Assembly: GCA_036785705.1 (NCBI GenBank)
Contig: JAWUZG010000299.1
Coordinates: forward strand, 310,001-374,000
DNA from: Acanthornis magna
Lineage: Eukaryota; Chordata; Aves; Passeriformes; Acanthizidae
Length of the DNA: 64,000 bases
Direction: 5' to 3'
In this document: positions 37,470-51,467 of the stretch, one piece after another
How the letters are laid out: each line of letters begins with the position of its first letter
Position numbering within the stretch: position 1 is the first letter of the stretch
Notes under the pieces: generated by a model
What the model was told of the DNA's origin: nothing
The model's input: the letters and a program-made list of their open reading frames with translations, nothing else
The model's database searches: none
Made by a program: the position numbers and the translations under genes

Positions 37470-37573
37470 GAGCTGTAATTGTGTCTTAACAATTACAGCT
37501 CAGAGTACAGTCTTAACAAAAAGTTAAGTCACAGTCTTAACAGTTTCATGCAATGTCAAAACATTGCATGAAA
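37470..37573. repeat. Cluster of three inverted repeats
   Basis: Within 104 nt there are GAGCTGTAATTG/CAATTACAGCTC (37470-37501, loop 8), CTTAAC/GTTAAG (37512-37528, loop 5) and TTTCATGCAATG/CATTGCATGAAA (37544-37573, loop 6). The two larger ones are perfect over 12 nt. An ACAGTCTTAACA word is also repeated between them. Confidence 0.92.
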
Positions 37574-38739
37574 ATTGCAACTAAACGAAAGTAGACTGGG
37601 AGGGAAGAAACGTTGATCCTGGAGTTATTAAACAACTCTCAGTTCTTTTCAGGAGCTGGAGAAGACTTTCTTCAAGCATGGCCATTAATACTTCAGGCCT
37701 CTGGATTTACACCACATTGTAAAGTAGTAACTCAAATTCCTCCAGCCAGTCTGTTTCCAAAATGTTGTATTATGGCTAGACTGGCCTTTGGTGAAAGTGA
37801 AAAATGGCCATTACCATGGGAGAGGAGAAAGTAAAATGAACTCTCTTATCTGCAGATGCAGTGAAGCACTGCAATGTAATCTGTACATTTCATTTTGAGG
37901 AGACAGCCTTATCTCAGCTCTGCCCCGTAAATTCTGCAGGTGCCTGGCACATCCTCTGTTCTCTTTGTTCTCCATCACCGTGTCAAACCAGACAAAATCA
38001 GATTTTAGTGTGCGCTTGCGTGGACAGAAAAATAAAAGAGAACAATTGAAATCTTTCGATAAAAATTAATGTCAGAAGTTCACTTTAATGGCTTGAAATC
38101 AGTTTTTTTACTGGACTGCTGTTCAGTTTCATTTTCTTTCACTCATATGAAGGGCTCACCCTAAAGAAAGGGCAGGATTCACCTTAGAGACTATGAAATG
38201 AGACCAGGGAATCCAAAATTTTGAATCTCAATTGATCAGCTGTTGAAGCATGACCTCAAACGTGTTCTATAATGGAAGAATTATAGATATATTATACCTG
38301 TATGGGTTTACCTTGATTAATTTAAGCAAATAAGTCTTCTGAGTTTTAACCATTCATGTAACTCATGTGACTGGGGTATTAAGGATTTGTGAATGTTCCC
38401 ACTAAAATGTTAATGAATAATGGCAAATTACCCAAATCTGGTGCAATTGAGTGGGTCTTTGGAAGTCTGAGAATGACCTAGAGAACAAAGAGCTTTCTCT
38501 TCTTCAGACTAAGCCAGCACAGCCTTGATTGACATCAGCTATGATGGATCAGGTCAGAGATGTGGCTGTAATAAATTAAGAAATTCCAGAGCAGTTACTT
38601 CTTTAACACCTATATTTAAAACCATATTTCTATAAATCCCAGGTTCCTGAGAGAAAATGTTTGGAACGAGGAGGGATGGAGGTGGAGCAGGCTAAGAAGC
38701 ACTTACACAGACAGAGCTGGGGCCCTGACAGGTGGCACC

Positions 38740-39125
38740 CAGGGGCTCTGGGGGAGCTGGGTGTCACTGTCACACCAGGCTGGAGTGCCCCTGCAAGGTC
38801 TCAGTGACTGGGACAGGTTCTAATGCCCGAGAGGGTAAATAACTCTTCTGCCACTCTGCAAGAATGTCCAGAAGGGAGATCTGGGGGACTACAGGTCAGC
38901 CAGCTTCACTGCAGAGCTGGGGAAGGGCTGGAGGAAATTCTCCTGGACATTATTCCAGGACAAAAGGTCCAAAAGATGATGGGAGTGGCCAGGCTGGGGT
39001 TTCTCAGGGTGAGTGCCTTCCCCAGCAGGGATGGAGGAGAGCAGCAGGTGTTGGTCACCTCAGCTTTAGGAGCACCTCTGACAGGGTCCCACCACATCAG
39101 CATAACAAACTTACCAAGTGCTCTC
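38740..39125 (+). mobile_element. CR1 ORF2 remnant (reverse transcriptase region)
   Basis: GGGGGACTACAGGTCAGCCA corresponds to the CR1 'NYRPVSLT' part. GACAGGGTCCCACCACATCA corresponds to the 'FDTVPHNIL' part. Frameshifts break the frame, so it is not a working gene. Confidence 0.7.
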
Positions 39126-40749
39126 AGATGAAAGGACAGTTCGGACTGAAAGCTGATGGAATTATCAGGTGTTCAATAATTAGCCAAAACCCACAGCATG
39201 AGACCTACAGTTCCTTCTCCCCACATTGTCCAGATGTTGAAACAGCTGTAGAAGATGAGGTGTTCACAATCTTTGAGTGAGTCAAGCACCTTTCCCACAC
39301 TCCGAAAACTCAGTAAGAAATTGTATTTGCTTTCACCTAATTACCCAAGGCATAAATTCTTAATATTTGGAGATGTGGACATTTTACCCATCAAGTAACA
39401 AACATACTTTTAGATTTTGTTTTCTTTTTTTTGTTCTCTCTGTGCATTTCATGAGCATTTTATCTTTCTTTCTTACTGTTAAATGCTTTTTATGATCAAC
39501 TGCCATTCTTCTCCCTGTAACACTTTTTTCCCCTTATTTCTTCAGGTTTTTATTCCAATATTTTTAAAATTATGGTTATTTTTCCCTCATTTCATTTCAC
39601 AATTCCTAACATGATGAAAAGAAGAGGCCTGTATATTGCTTCATATGCATTTTGTTCATTTAGAATTGCAAATACAGTTTCCCAGCCTCCCACAATATAT
39701 GGCTGCCACAGCCACGGGTTTCATGATAGCATTTCATGGAATACATTTGCTGTTTCCTAGTGGTTATTTCTTTTTTTATGTGTGTTCATCTCTCATTCAG
39801 GAAAACTGGAATAATCTGAAAAATTTGGAGTTTTTGTGTTATGCGCAGCATGTGTCTTCTTCCCTCTTTTATATTCAATTATTTCTATTTTTACAATATA
39901 TTGTGTTTATTAGTTTATTTGAAGATTCTGATTGTTAGCCAGCCAATGAATTTTAGAAAGTGACTTGCTGACATGTTGAAGAGTTTCGGTTTGCTTTGTC
40001 ACTGCATTCATACAGAGTAGATCAAAGTCTTAAATTTATGTTTTTGCTAGCAAAATTAGTTCTCTGTCCTCAATATTAAGAGCCCTGCTTTCTTTCTCTA
40101 CAGATTTTCTCAGTTATTTTCTTATATTTCATCTTCTGGTTATCTACTACATCCCTCATTCCCCAGCCAAGCGGTGACAATCCCTGTATCCTCAATTATA
40201 TAAAATCCACAGGTCAAAAAGACAAGGTGGCAAAAATAAATTTGAAAAAGACTTGTTCCTTAGTAGCACTCAATCCTTACATATATTATTTTCCTCTGCT
40301 CCTCCTTTTGCTAATCTCTCTTTTTACCTGAGTTAGGCTTTTTTTCTTTTTTTTTGTTTTTATTTTAGATTTTTAGTCTGCTGTGTTTATTTATTAACAG
40401 CACCTAAAATTATACAGATTATATTCTGTCAATGCCTTTCAAAAGAGACAGGAAGTTGAGACACCCAGACACTATAATGATAAGGTCAATAGAAGCAGCA
40501 AGATAAGGAAACAAGGTTTAAATGACTAATTCAGTTGGTAAAGAAAAGCTTGGAGGATAATGCTCTTCTATTAATAAACCCAGATAATTGGGAGCAAATA
40601 ATATGTTACCAGAATCCATGCTGCTTTACAGCTTTTCAGTCTATAAATGGCAAGAAATCAGGGATATTGCTGGAATACTGAGAATACTTCCAATGGGATT
40701 GATCAGCTGGGGCTGTGTCCAGGCTGCCCTGGGGCTGTATCACCCCTGT
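39126..40749. other. Gene-free AT-rich interval
   Basis: Nothing recognised. Confidence 0.4.
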
Positions 40750-41085
40750 ACAGAATCATGGAATCACCTGGGCTGGAAGAGACCTTTGGAATCACCGAGG
40801 CTGGGAAAGACCTTTAGGGTCACCAAGCCCAACACCACCACCCCCATGTTCAGCACTAACCACGTCCCCAAGTGCCACAGCCACATTTGTTTTGGACACT
40901 CTATGGGTAGGGGATTCCACCTCTGCCCTAGGCAGCCTCCAGGGCTTTGCAACCCTTTCCATGAAGTTTTTCCTAATATCCATCTAAACCTCCCCTGGCA
41001 CAGCTTGAGGCTCTTTCCTTTTGTCCTGTCACTTGATCCCTGGGAGAAAAGACCAACCCCCACCTGGCTCCAACCTCAGGTGACT
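40750..41085 (-). mobile_element. CR1 3' fragment with doubled tail
   Basis: The reverse tail GAATCATGGAATCACCTGGG is followed by a second near copy (TTGGAATCACCGAGGCTGGG). It then runs through CCCCAAGTGCCACAGCCACA and TTTTTCCTAATATCCATCTA. Confidence 0.85.
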
Positions 41086-44000
41086 ATAAAACTGGAAAAA
41101 CTAATTTTCTTTACTGACAAAGAGATTTTGCTTTTCTTTTTTCTTTTTTTTCCCTTCCCATTCATTCTCCAGACAATTTCTAAAACTTGTAAGAGAAAAT
41201 TTCTGTCTGCTAATTCATCAGGACGCTATGGAAATCCTCATTTTTTATGTACTTGTGAGAAGATTGTTTACAGAGATGTCACAGTACTACAAGTAGTTAA
41301 AAGAACTTTGGCCTTTCATATAAATGGGAAAATTAATTTTTCAGAGCTTTGCAGGCAGTTCACAGCATTTTCAGTACACAGATGAAACTTGATCTGCTTA
41401 TGCTTCACCAGTAGAAAATAATTAGATATCAGCAGAAAAGCACTGAACTATGGCTGTGTTTTTCAAGCAGGAGTGTCATTCATTCCCTTCCGTTTTTCTA
41501 CTTCGTATTGTATTTAAGTAGCTCTTCTTGTATACGGTTCATTGTACGAAAGTGAAGTTGTTTATAGGAAACTTAGACTCACACACTGTAGAGCAATACA
41601 GATTCCAAATCATCGCCCCATCTGGCTGTTTTTTTTATAACCTCAGTCACCCATGTTAATGAAATTGTCTGTATAATATTTGTGAAGTGTTTATGAGAAG
41701 GGAACCCCCTGACAGCACAGACTTTCAAGAAAGTTTTCAGTTGTTGCTTTGTGCTTGTATGGCCGTTGCAGGATTTTAAAATACATTGCCCATTGGAGTG
41801 TGAAATGTGCAGTTTCCTTCTCTTCCACAGCTGTAAAGAGGTAAAAGAAAGATAAGGTTCAGCTGGGAAGACTCAACTTTTTCATTCTATAGAGATTTAG
41901 CCTAATCTTAAATAATAAAATAAAAAAATTAAAATAGAAAGTTAACATATTTAGTAATGAATTTTAAACACTCCTTATTCATACACTGTATTAGCAAGAC
42001 TGTGGTAAAGAAAAGGGTGGATTGGTCTGGAAGCACCTGGCAGCAGTAATAAAACACCAACAATAACAAAATTTAGTTTTCCAATTTCTAAATTGTACCT
42101 ACTCAATGAGAGGGGACTTTCTTCTTTTTCTTTCTGTTTTTAAAAATCAGGCCTCAAACCCAAATTGGTATTTTCCTGTTCCATGGAACATGTCCTGTTT
42201 TGCAAGTTTAATAATTCAGAAAGAGCAGAGTTGTTCAAGGAAAGGTCATGTGAAAGCTCGGAATCTAAAATGTAAAAGGCCCCTTCAGGACTGGGTGCAA
42301 AATGCTTTGCTGTCTTGCAAAAGAATGGAACCGATTTGCTTTTCTAAACTGTAAAATAAATGAAGTTCATGTAGTATTTCCAGTAAAAAGTGTTGGAAGG
42401 TGACTATTGATGTTCCCCCAGTTGAGTAAAACAAAAAAAAATATCCTGCAGTAAACCTTGCACATTGTCAAGAAGAAAAAATGAATCCTAAGTACTGTCT
42501 TCAGTAATAACCTGCAGAGAAACCTACTTTCTTCTCTTTGTGTGCTCTGCAAACTTTTACAGGAAAGTTGCATTTATAACACAGGAGGTTTAGCCTTTGC
42601 AATAAGACTTTACCTAAGTGTTTAATAATCCTGTGATTTTTTGATTCCTCAGGAGCCAAAACTGGAAGAACAAGTGCCATTTTACTGTGCACCATTTCAA
42701 CTATCTCAAGCAGATGTCAAGTGAAATTAAAAACATTCTAATGAATGCTTTGGACTCTAGGCCCTTTGTATCTCAATGTTCTTTATTGTCTTCATCAGCA
42801 ATGAAATATTAATTTCTGGCCTTGGCTGCACTGGCTGGAGCTACTGAAATCTGGCCCTGAAAGTTGCCTTCAGCCCATATCAAATCCTAGAGTCAGTGAA
42901 AACTTCCTGAAGCTCAGGTTTCAGTGTGACTCTTAATTATGCTGCTCCTTACTGGGATACTCCTTTTGAGAACAAGACAGAAGATTTTGCTAAATCCATT
43001 CGTTCATTTCTTAGGTTTGTTTTTATGTTTTGTTTTGTTTGTTTTGGGAATTTTTTGGAGTAAGTAAACCCAGATACTCAGGAAGAATTTCAGATCTTCT
43101 GCACTCCACACTTTTATCAGGATGCTGGGATTGCAGGAGAGGCTTTGAATTTGCCTTTCTTGACTAGATGATGATTCACACTAACCAGTTTCCCTTCTGA
43201 TTTTCTGCCAGTTTTGGTGAAAATTATACAATAAATCAATAGTTAGCAATAAATTGTATTCATCACATAATCTGGGCAGCTTTGCTTACATTCTGCCTCC
43301 CAATTCATCTCCTGCAGAACCACTTATGCCATTTCAGACTTTCCAACAGCTCCAAACACACATGGCAATTTAAAAAATCTGCCAGATAAATAATTCATGG
43401 TTTCTTCTCTGAACCAGCCCATATGTGATGGTGGTCTGAGGAACAGGACAGAGAACATTCCGTTTTGTCATTATTACAAGATTTGCAAGTCTGTAAGACC
43501 ATATGGAGCCTTAGACCTCCAAAATGCTGAGAGGGCTAGCCTATCAGCGATATACAAAATTTCATCTTTTATCCTGGAAAATACTGAGCTGTGAGAGCTC
43601 TTCAGCTGTAATTTTGCTTTTCAGACTTTCTCATCCCCAAGCTGTTGCCCCAGTAGCCATCCTGCAGCATATGCAGCATATGCAGAGAGCAGAATGTGTA
43701 GTTCTGCTTTATGAATTTACTTGGCATGGCTAAAGATGAGCTGAAAACTTAATTATGTATCTGTCCAAAAAAAGATCTCATCAACTCTCCATGTGTTCTA
43801 CCATGACAAAAACCTTCACATTCACAAAGTCATTGGGGTTCATTAGATTGTTACCTCAGTTTTAGCAATAATATTGCAGCGTCAGGGGCAGACCTCACAG
43901 CCATCCCCCACATAATATTCCTTTCTCTGGAGCAAGAGAAAGAGTTTCTTAGCTCTGAAAATGCTCAGCTATCACTGGGTTCTCTTTAGTTTTGCCTCAC

Positions 44001-45373
44001 AGTACTGCATCAAACAGGGAATCAGACCCGGGACACGGAACACTGATTGAACCTCTACTGCGGGCAGTAACAACACTGCTGCCACAGAATACATGGATTT
44101 ATCCAGAGTCCTTTTTTCTTCCAGAGTCCTTTTTTCCTCCAGGATCCCAATCTTTTCAGCAGTTACTGCAATTCCAATACATTACAGGTGTTAGTTGCTT
44201 TTCAAAGCCATGTCAAGAAAGTTAACTCAAGGCACAGTCTAGAAGTAACTGTACATTTTTCATCCCTTTTTTATTATAATTATTTATGTTGAAACATTGT
44301 CTAAATTAAAATTTCCCTTTGGTTTAGTCAAACCTCCTCTTTTCCCTCAGCAGCTTCAGGATGAATTGATAGCTGATATGATAAAAAGTAAACTATCTAA
44401 ACTGAGAGCACAAAACTTTTACACACCCTCATATTCCACTTCAAAACAATTAGAGATAAATTGGAATGATTTATTCAGAGTATCATACATTTAATTGTAG
44501 TATAAATATACCTCCAAATTTGTCCTCTATTTGCATTACTTTTGCAGAATACATTCAATCTGCATTTTTTTCTGACTATAATTAAGGATGCTTTAAGATG
44601 AAAGAATATTGAGCCATCAATTTTAAGAGCACTACAGGCTTAAAACAGAACAGAGTTTTAAAAACAGTAAAAATTCCCAGTCAGCTTTCAAGTTTTATTT
44701 CCTATTTTCTTTGAGATATATTAGAAAGATTACTGTCACATAAACTGACTTTTAGAAAGTTATATTACAGAATAAAAGAAATATAGGACACCTCCTCAAT
44801 ATTAATGCCTTGTGCATCGTATTTCAACCTGATTTTATTTTGTATAGATACTACAGAAGTTTGAGTGAAATTATAAATTCAGTGAAATTCATTGTCGGTT
44901 ATGTACTTCCTTTAAAATGGCTTAGGAATGAGGAATAAACCCTTTTGCATGGGCAAATCACACAGATATGGGTTATTCTCAAATATAATCAATGAATGCA
45001 AACCCACAGAGATGTTCCCTTGGAGGACAACAAATTGGAAATGAAAGCCAATGGTTCCTGTAGCCAAGAAAAGGCATATTGCCTTCTTCTTTTATTTTCT
45101 ATACATACAGCTTCATGTAGGAGATACTATATTCATTTCCAACAGACCTAAGAATGTGCTTTATCAGTTTCTCCTGAAGAATATTCAATTTTTTTATTAT
45201 TTCCTTTCCTACCTCTCTGTCTAAAATAAGATCACCTAGTACAACACTTCACACACAGGGAGGTCCTGCAGGAAACCATTAAAAAGCTGTTATGCAAGTA
45301 ATGGAATTGAAATGAAATATTCTACAGAAAACTATTTGATTCTCCATTGATGGGGTAAATGAAGAGAGAACCA
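41086..45373. other. Gene-free AT-rich interval
   Basis: No recognised repeat family. A direct repeat of CCAGAGTCCTTTTTTC lies at 44103-44136, and a GCATATGCAGCATATGCAG run near 43665-43685. Confidence 0.4.
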
Positions 45374-45412
45374 ATCATGGAATCATAGAATTGTTTGGGT
45401 TGGAAGGGCCCT
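45374..45412 (-). mobile_element. Very short CR1 3' end (about 40 nt)
   Basis: TCATGGAATCATAGAATTGT then TTGGGTTGGAAGGGCCCTTA. Confidence 0.7.
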
Positions 45413-48053
45413 TATGTGCTGGGGAATAGAGAGGAAACTCTTCCTTTAAGCTTCCACTCACACTAACTGACCAATAAGTTATTACACCTGTAAAATGAAA
45501 CTTCTCTGGGTTGAACAGGGAGGTGGAATAGTTGAAATATTTTGACAAAACAGTTCAAATAAATTATTTCTGACTTTTGATTTTTGCAGAAGGAAATGAG
45601 GTGAACTGTCATTAACCAATTTGCATGCTGATTTTTAATAACTAGTTTTCACAGAGAAAATTTTTCACTTCTCCTCCTCACATCTCAAAGGAAGAAAAAA
45701 TTAAAGACTTTAAGTCATTCAAAGTGAAAAAGGCTAACTGCCATTTTTTGTTTTCATTGTAAGTTCTTCTCCATCAAACAAGAAAAATAAAGATTAAAAG
45801 TCTGTATTTTCCAATTTAAATTATTTTTAATTTCCTTGCCTCAAAATAAATAACGTGGGAAAATAGTTATGGGAAAATAATGAAATAGAATTGAATCCTT
45901 TCTGATGTTTTCAAGGTTCATGAGCTGCTACAGGTGACTGGGAATAGTTTCAGACATTCATGTTTGGAGCAGTTGTGGCAACAATGTCTCTGAAAGCCAC
46001 AAGAGACAAAAGGCATCTCGAGGTCATGGCCGTGAATTTAGCGAGGTGTGTGTTTAGGGGGTCATGTTGCCATCCCATTTTTGTCATCAGTGATAAATAA
46101 TTCCCGTAGGAATGGCCCTGTGCAATTGAAACAGACTGTTGTATTCCCATTGAGGTGTAGGGTTTGGGGGATGTGGAAATGAGGACGCAGCTGTGGGTGA
46201 ACATGGGGTTGGATGCCCACCAAGCAGATTAGAAAGGTGAATAAATACAGCATGAAGAAATGAATCAGACCTTGGGAGGGACTAAGAGAAGCTTTCCAGA
46301 GAGGGTATTTGGACACATCGATAACCAGATAGAAACTTGTGTCATCCAAATTTTGGTGATGTGCAAACTAGCCTCCTCATACCCAAAACTCAGGTTAGCT
46401 CTGCAATGGTACAGGAGCTGTTCCTGACATCCTGGTTTCTAAAATAAAAATTGTAATTATGAAAATGATCAAGTTGTTACTTCAGTTGGGCAGGGTAGGT
46501 GCAATTTCTTCTCTATAATTCACACTTCCACTTCCACACTTAATATTTGTTCTTCGTTTTGCATAACTCAATGAAGGGAATAAAAAAATAAATTGAGTAA
46601 ACTGGCATGAAATGGTCTCTCTTTCTTGCCTTTACAGCAGCAGCACTGTGCTCCAGCTAAACTCCTGGAGTCAGTGGGAGCTGGAGGAAGAAAGGGACAT
46701 TTAAGGTTTACAGCTGAACATGCACAACACAGCTCCTCTGAATGGCAGAAATGAATAATGATGACATTTCTCTCATTAGCAATAAATTGTTAATAACACA
46801 GTAAAACATTGGGGCATTCTTTATGAGTTGGAAAATAACTACAGGGAAGAGGCTTAAATGCATTTCTGTTGCAGTTAAGGGTTGGTTGGCACTTTGCATC
46901 CTCTGACTGTCATGGTGACTATGGTCACGTAACTTGTGTAAATAAAGCAGGCCACTCTTTAATTCAAGGTTCATGTCCCAAAAGTGAAAGGACACTTTTG
47001 TATTACAAACAAAGCTGGTGTAAATCAGCTCATGCTTTCTATGACTAACAGCAATAGAGTTGGCTGATTTTATCCAAGGAATATTCAGACCATTAATGCC
47101 AATTGCAAAAAGACAACTTGGGAAAAAACCTAAAATTCCTCACAAATAGTGTTCTAATTTCTACAATATAACTGTATAATTCTGAAATAAATGGGGTCTG
47201 CAGTGACCTCAGGAGGATCCAACCAAGCTGCTCCAGCCTGAGCCAGTACAGATTGCCCAGTCCTGGACCTCGGAGCTAACAGGACATCCAAGGACTGAGA
47301 TCCCAGATATCAGCTTGGATTAAGGAGAATCTCATATCCACTAAACGTTTCTTCTTCCTAAGGGACCATATAAGCTTCCTTAAAAATCACGAACATCACT
47401 TGGTTTAGGTAGGATGCTCAGTTCATTTCTGATTTTTGCTAGAAAAATGCTGATTTAGTACATAATTTGAAAAATACAGTGTTGGCCTAGAAATTGTGCA
47501 TCTGTGCATTTTGTGAATGTATTTGTCATTCAGCAAATGCATTCTGTCCTTTGGCAGATCAATATTTGAATTCCTGTGGAATAAAGAGAGGTGCAGTTTA
47601 TTTGGATTCTTTTTTCATTTGTTTGCATGGGGGTTTTGATTGGTTTTTCGTTTGGGTTTTTTTTCCTGGTGTTTTTCTGTGCCTTCTTATTTTTTCTACA
47701 GGCTAAATCAAAATTGTAGATAATAAATGAAGTTTTCTCATTGAAACACCAAGTACAACAAACTGTGACAAAGGCAACAAAGATACCAGCCTGATATTTG
47801 GCAGACATGTACTGAGGGCCATGTTTGGAATCCCAGTTTTACCTGAAGCACCAGGTCTCAAATTGACAGGACTTGCAATTTTTAATGCCCTCTCTCAGTC
47901 AAAGGATCACTTCCTCATGGAGGAGAACAGTGAAAATCTGCTGGCTCCTTCAGAGGGTGCTTTAGGAAGTCAGGTAACACTTGTTTTTTTCCTTTTCCTT
48001 ATACAGAAAGGAAAAATATCATGTGATGCTGTAGCATGAATGTATCAGGCACT

Positions 48054-48494
48054 TTACGCCATAGGAGGGTCCTGGTCCAAGGGATCTACGTACCTGGGCT
48101 TGCACCCTAAATGCCTGAGCTGAAGAACTGGAAAGGTTTGGCTGTCACAAGTTAAAACTGTTAAATAAAACAGGTTTTGAACTGTTAAAAAACAGGAGAA
48201 AATGTTCCTGATCTCCTTTCTTAATGCTGGACCTCTCCTTTCCCCTCTTGGAGAACTGACCTTTAACAGCCCAGCCACTTCCAGCTGCAAATAGCTGCGG
48301 GAAAGTTTAGTGTGTGCTGGGCCCACAGGTGAGACCTCCCTGACAGCACTGGGCTCTGCCAGTTCAATCTGGGCTTTAGAGACACTGTTAGAGGCCTTAC
48401 TAGAACCAGAACCATTTGTTCCTTGAGGCTGTGTCCCACTGAGAACTAAAACAACATTGTGTGCATTGTGTGCCTCCACATTTAGGAGCTCCAC
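48054..48494 (-). other. Unrecognised 146-codon open frame, possibly an old mobile element part
   Basis: The frame is open for 441 nt in DNA that is GC-richer than its surroundings. It has no domain I recognise, no promoter and no splice sites that I trust. The minus-strand sequence near 48180 has a TTTATTTAACAG stretch. It may be part of an ancient LTR element. It is probably not a gene. Confidence 0.15.
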
Positions 48495-50070
48495 ACCTCA
48501 GAGCTTTTCACCTTCTGCACCCCCACACCTCAGTAAGAAAATCAATATCTAAGGCAGGTATTGGCTCCAAGGAAATAAGACCACCAAATGGCCTATCCTG
48601 CTTACTTCAGGAAGAACGTCAGGAACACAACTGAGGCGGATTTTTGAAGCTTTCTGTTGCTTTAGCAGTTTTAAAGTAACAAATCAAACCCTGTTATTTA
48701 TGGTCAGAACCAAATTACATCAAGAGTCCATAAATGTGTGGCATCCTGCCAGCTGGAATACTCTGTAACCTGCCAGCTATCCCTGGGAAGGAAACATTAT
48801 TAGCTTCTATTTTTTGTTCTGTTTTTTTATCCCAAATAACCTTCAACAAATTTTTTTTCAGGCCTGTTTTAATATCATATGCAAGTTATCATTCAAAAGA
48901 AAAATCTCATTCAGATTTTTAGCCTGATAGCTCTGTATTTTTTGACATCTGTAGTATCTTTGCCTGAAATAAACATGAGCAACTGTGTTTTTCCCTTTAA
49001 AATGGAAATAATACTCAATTAGAAAGGGCTTGTGGTAACTGGCTCAGTCTTAGCAAGATCGTACTTCATGAAAAGGCACTTGCGTAACAAGATGTTGAAG
49101 AACAGCTTTATAATTACATGTGATTATTACTAAATCTGGCTTCAAAATTACATTTATGGAAAACCCCAGTGTTCTAAATGAATTCTAAATCAATTCTGCT
49201 GCTGGTTAGGGTGTTCAGAAATGTGGGGTTTCCACAGGAAAGCCCTGGAGAAGAGCAGATGTAACGTAAGAAAGAGAAGCCAGAAAGAAAACAAGACTCC
49301 AGTTTCTATTTCATAAAGCCCCAGTGTCTGCTCCCCTCCTGTCCCTCACCTCTCATCTCAGTCCCAAGTCCACACTAAAGGGAAGTTGAGTGCCTCGCCA
49401 CCCCTCTTCAGCCCACTGGCTGTCACCATAATGTTTAATTTTATCTGCTCTACTATGAAGCCTTAAGCTGCCTCTAGAATTGTTAGACTTGAGTTTAATC
49501 CCCATTGAGCCCAACAGCTTCAAGCACTCTCCCTCATTGTGGAGACCTGAGATATATTTCTGTCAAAGAGAAAGGCAGCAGAGGAATTTGTATGCACTGA
49601 AATTTTATGGATTTTTATGTAATTTTTTTAATGTTTTCATGTTTGTTTTCTTTTTCCAGCTAATTAGAAAGAAGAATATTTGAAGGTGAAAAGCCTTCAA
49701 CATATTCTTCAAAAGGTATTTTATCACAGAGAAACATGGCTTAGCTACTTTGAAAACTACACACTGTCAAGCTTTCCCAAAGTGGTCCAGAGTCTCAGAA
49801 GAAAAACACAAATACCAGTGAGTTTTTCCAAATTAACAGTTCTATGCTTTACACAAAAATATATGCAAAGATTCTGAAAGGTGAGAAAAATCATATCAAA
49901 GCAGCATTCCCTTCCAAATCATAAAAAATGTAGACTCTCAGGAGAAATAGATTGAATTACTGAATTTCAATAAATGTAATCAGTCATTGGTATCAGCTGA
50001 AGACAAGGAAGTTAAGAGCACATATTCAATAATATTTCCTGATAAGTTTTGCTAGTAATAGAACTGCCAG

Positions 50071-50168
50071 TATATATATACATGTATATATACATTTGTG
50101 TATGTGTATAAATGTATGTGTATATATATGTGTGTGTATGTGTGTATGTGTGTATATATATATATATA
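50071..50168. repeat. TA/TG microsatellite
   Basis: Mixed (TA)n, (TATG)n and (TG)n array of about 100 nt. The open frame over it is an artefact. Confidence 0.95.
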
Positions 50169-51154
50169 ATTCCTATGTTATACCAATTTCTGCATTTGGC
50201 TGCCTTTGCTATATAGAAGATACATGGAATGGCAAAACTGTATGTAAAATAAAATCAAAGGTCAGATCTGATAGAAAACTGTGCTGGTTTAAGGACAAAC
50301 TTCCAACCCAAAATTTACCTTTTCACTTCATTATTAGGTATCTATATAATATAACACTTAGATGATATTTTTATATGCAGCAAGATAGGAAATATTTGAC
50401 CTTCCTTATAATTTCCTTAGAATTATCTAAATTCTTGTATTAATCTGTATTAGTTAATGCAGATTCCTAAATGAGCAGCTTAGGATGATCAAAGCAGTCC
50501 ATATGGCTGACCAGATCCTGCCATCAGCTCCACCAGAGCAGCTTTTCTGAAGCACATGGAATTAGCTGAGATTTACACAAGTATAACAGAATCAATTAAC
50601 TCAGACCCCAGTTTTCAGATAGCTAATTGGAGATATATATGCAGCGATAAAAAATGTTAATTATTGTGGAATAATGTACTGCAGAGAAATGGTTTCTTCT
50701 TTCATTCATTATTTTTATTTCCTTAGAGATCATTCCCTGGACTTTCTTTACCTTAATTACAGCTTTTCAAGGTTGGTGCAGTCAGCTTTAGAATTTATGT
50801 TTATCTATTCCAGTCTACTCATGTAGCATAATGTTACATGTACACATTGAAATTTAGGGAACTCTGCTCTCACTGAGGTTATTTTACTTCCTGACACAAA
50901 ATCGCCCTTCAGTGGGGTTTGGCTTTGTTGGGTTTTTTTTTTTCCTTTTAAAGATATATGGTCTCTATAGAAAAACAAATTTTAAAAAAATAGGAAGAAC
51001 AGTCTGGAAGAAAATCCATATGAATGGGACTATTTTTTTAAGCTGTTTGAGTCATAAATTGTAACAAAGCAGATAACATATTTTTCCAAGATATTGTGAG
51101 GAATTGAGTAAGGAAGGTTGGAAGGATAATGTCAATATACTGATTTTCTTTAAA

Positions 51155-51162
51155 GTGTGTAT

Positions 51163-51193
<31 letters not shown>

Positions 51194-51216
51194 CATATAT
51201 ACACACACACACATAT
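51155..51216. repeat. (CA)n(TA)n(CA)n microsatellite
   Basis: ACACACACACATATAT and its continuation to ATACACACACACACA. The stretch is partly self-complementary. Confidence 0.95.
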
Positions 51217-51467
51217 GACTCTTTTAGAAACTACTAAAAGCAGGCACTGGACTCTATTTTCCTGCAACTTCCCCAGCAGCAATCAGGGTGTGACAGGAGG
51301 GCAGAGCTGTGCGTGAGCAGTGCTCAGCTCTGACCCATCACTCATGTACTTTCTGACAGCAAGGAGGGCTCAAGGAACTTAGAGTCCTTTGAGAAAAATA
51401 ACTCAGTGCAAATAAATTATTTCTCCAGGTCAGGAGGCAGCATATTATCTTTGATGTTGTGCTAGAT

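Larger units (their letters stand above)
35816..38739. other. Gene-free AT-rich interval with inverted repeats
   Basis: No credible exon. It contains the perfect inverted repeats listed at 37236-37270 and 37470-37573. Confidence 0.4.
45413..51467. other. Gene-free AT-rich interval
   Basis: The longest stretch without CR1. Two small regions stand out and are treated as findings: about 45950-46350 and 48054-48494, both minus strand. No gene is supported with confidence. Confidence 0.4.

Noticed and set aside
38740..39280. Possible gene with 102-138-codon overlapping frames
   Set aside because: The sequence is a frameshifted CR1 reverse transcriptase remnant.
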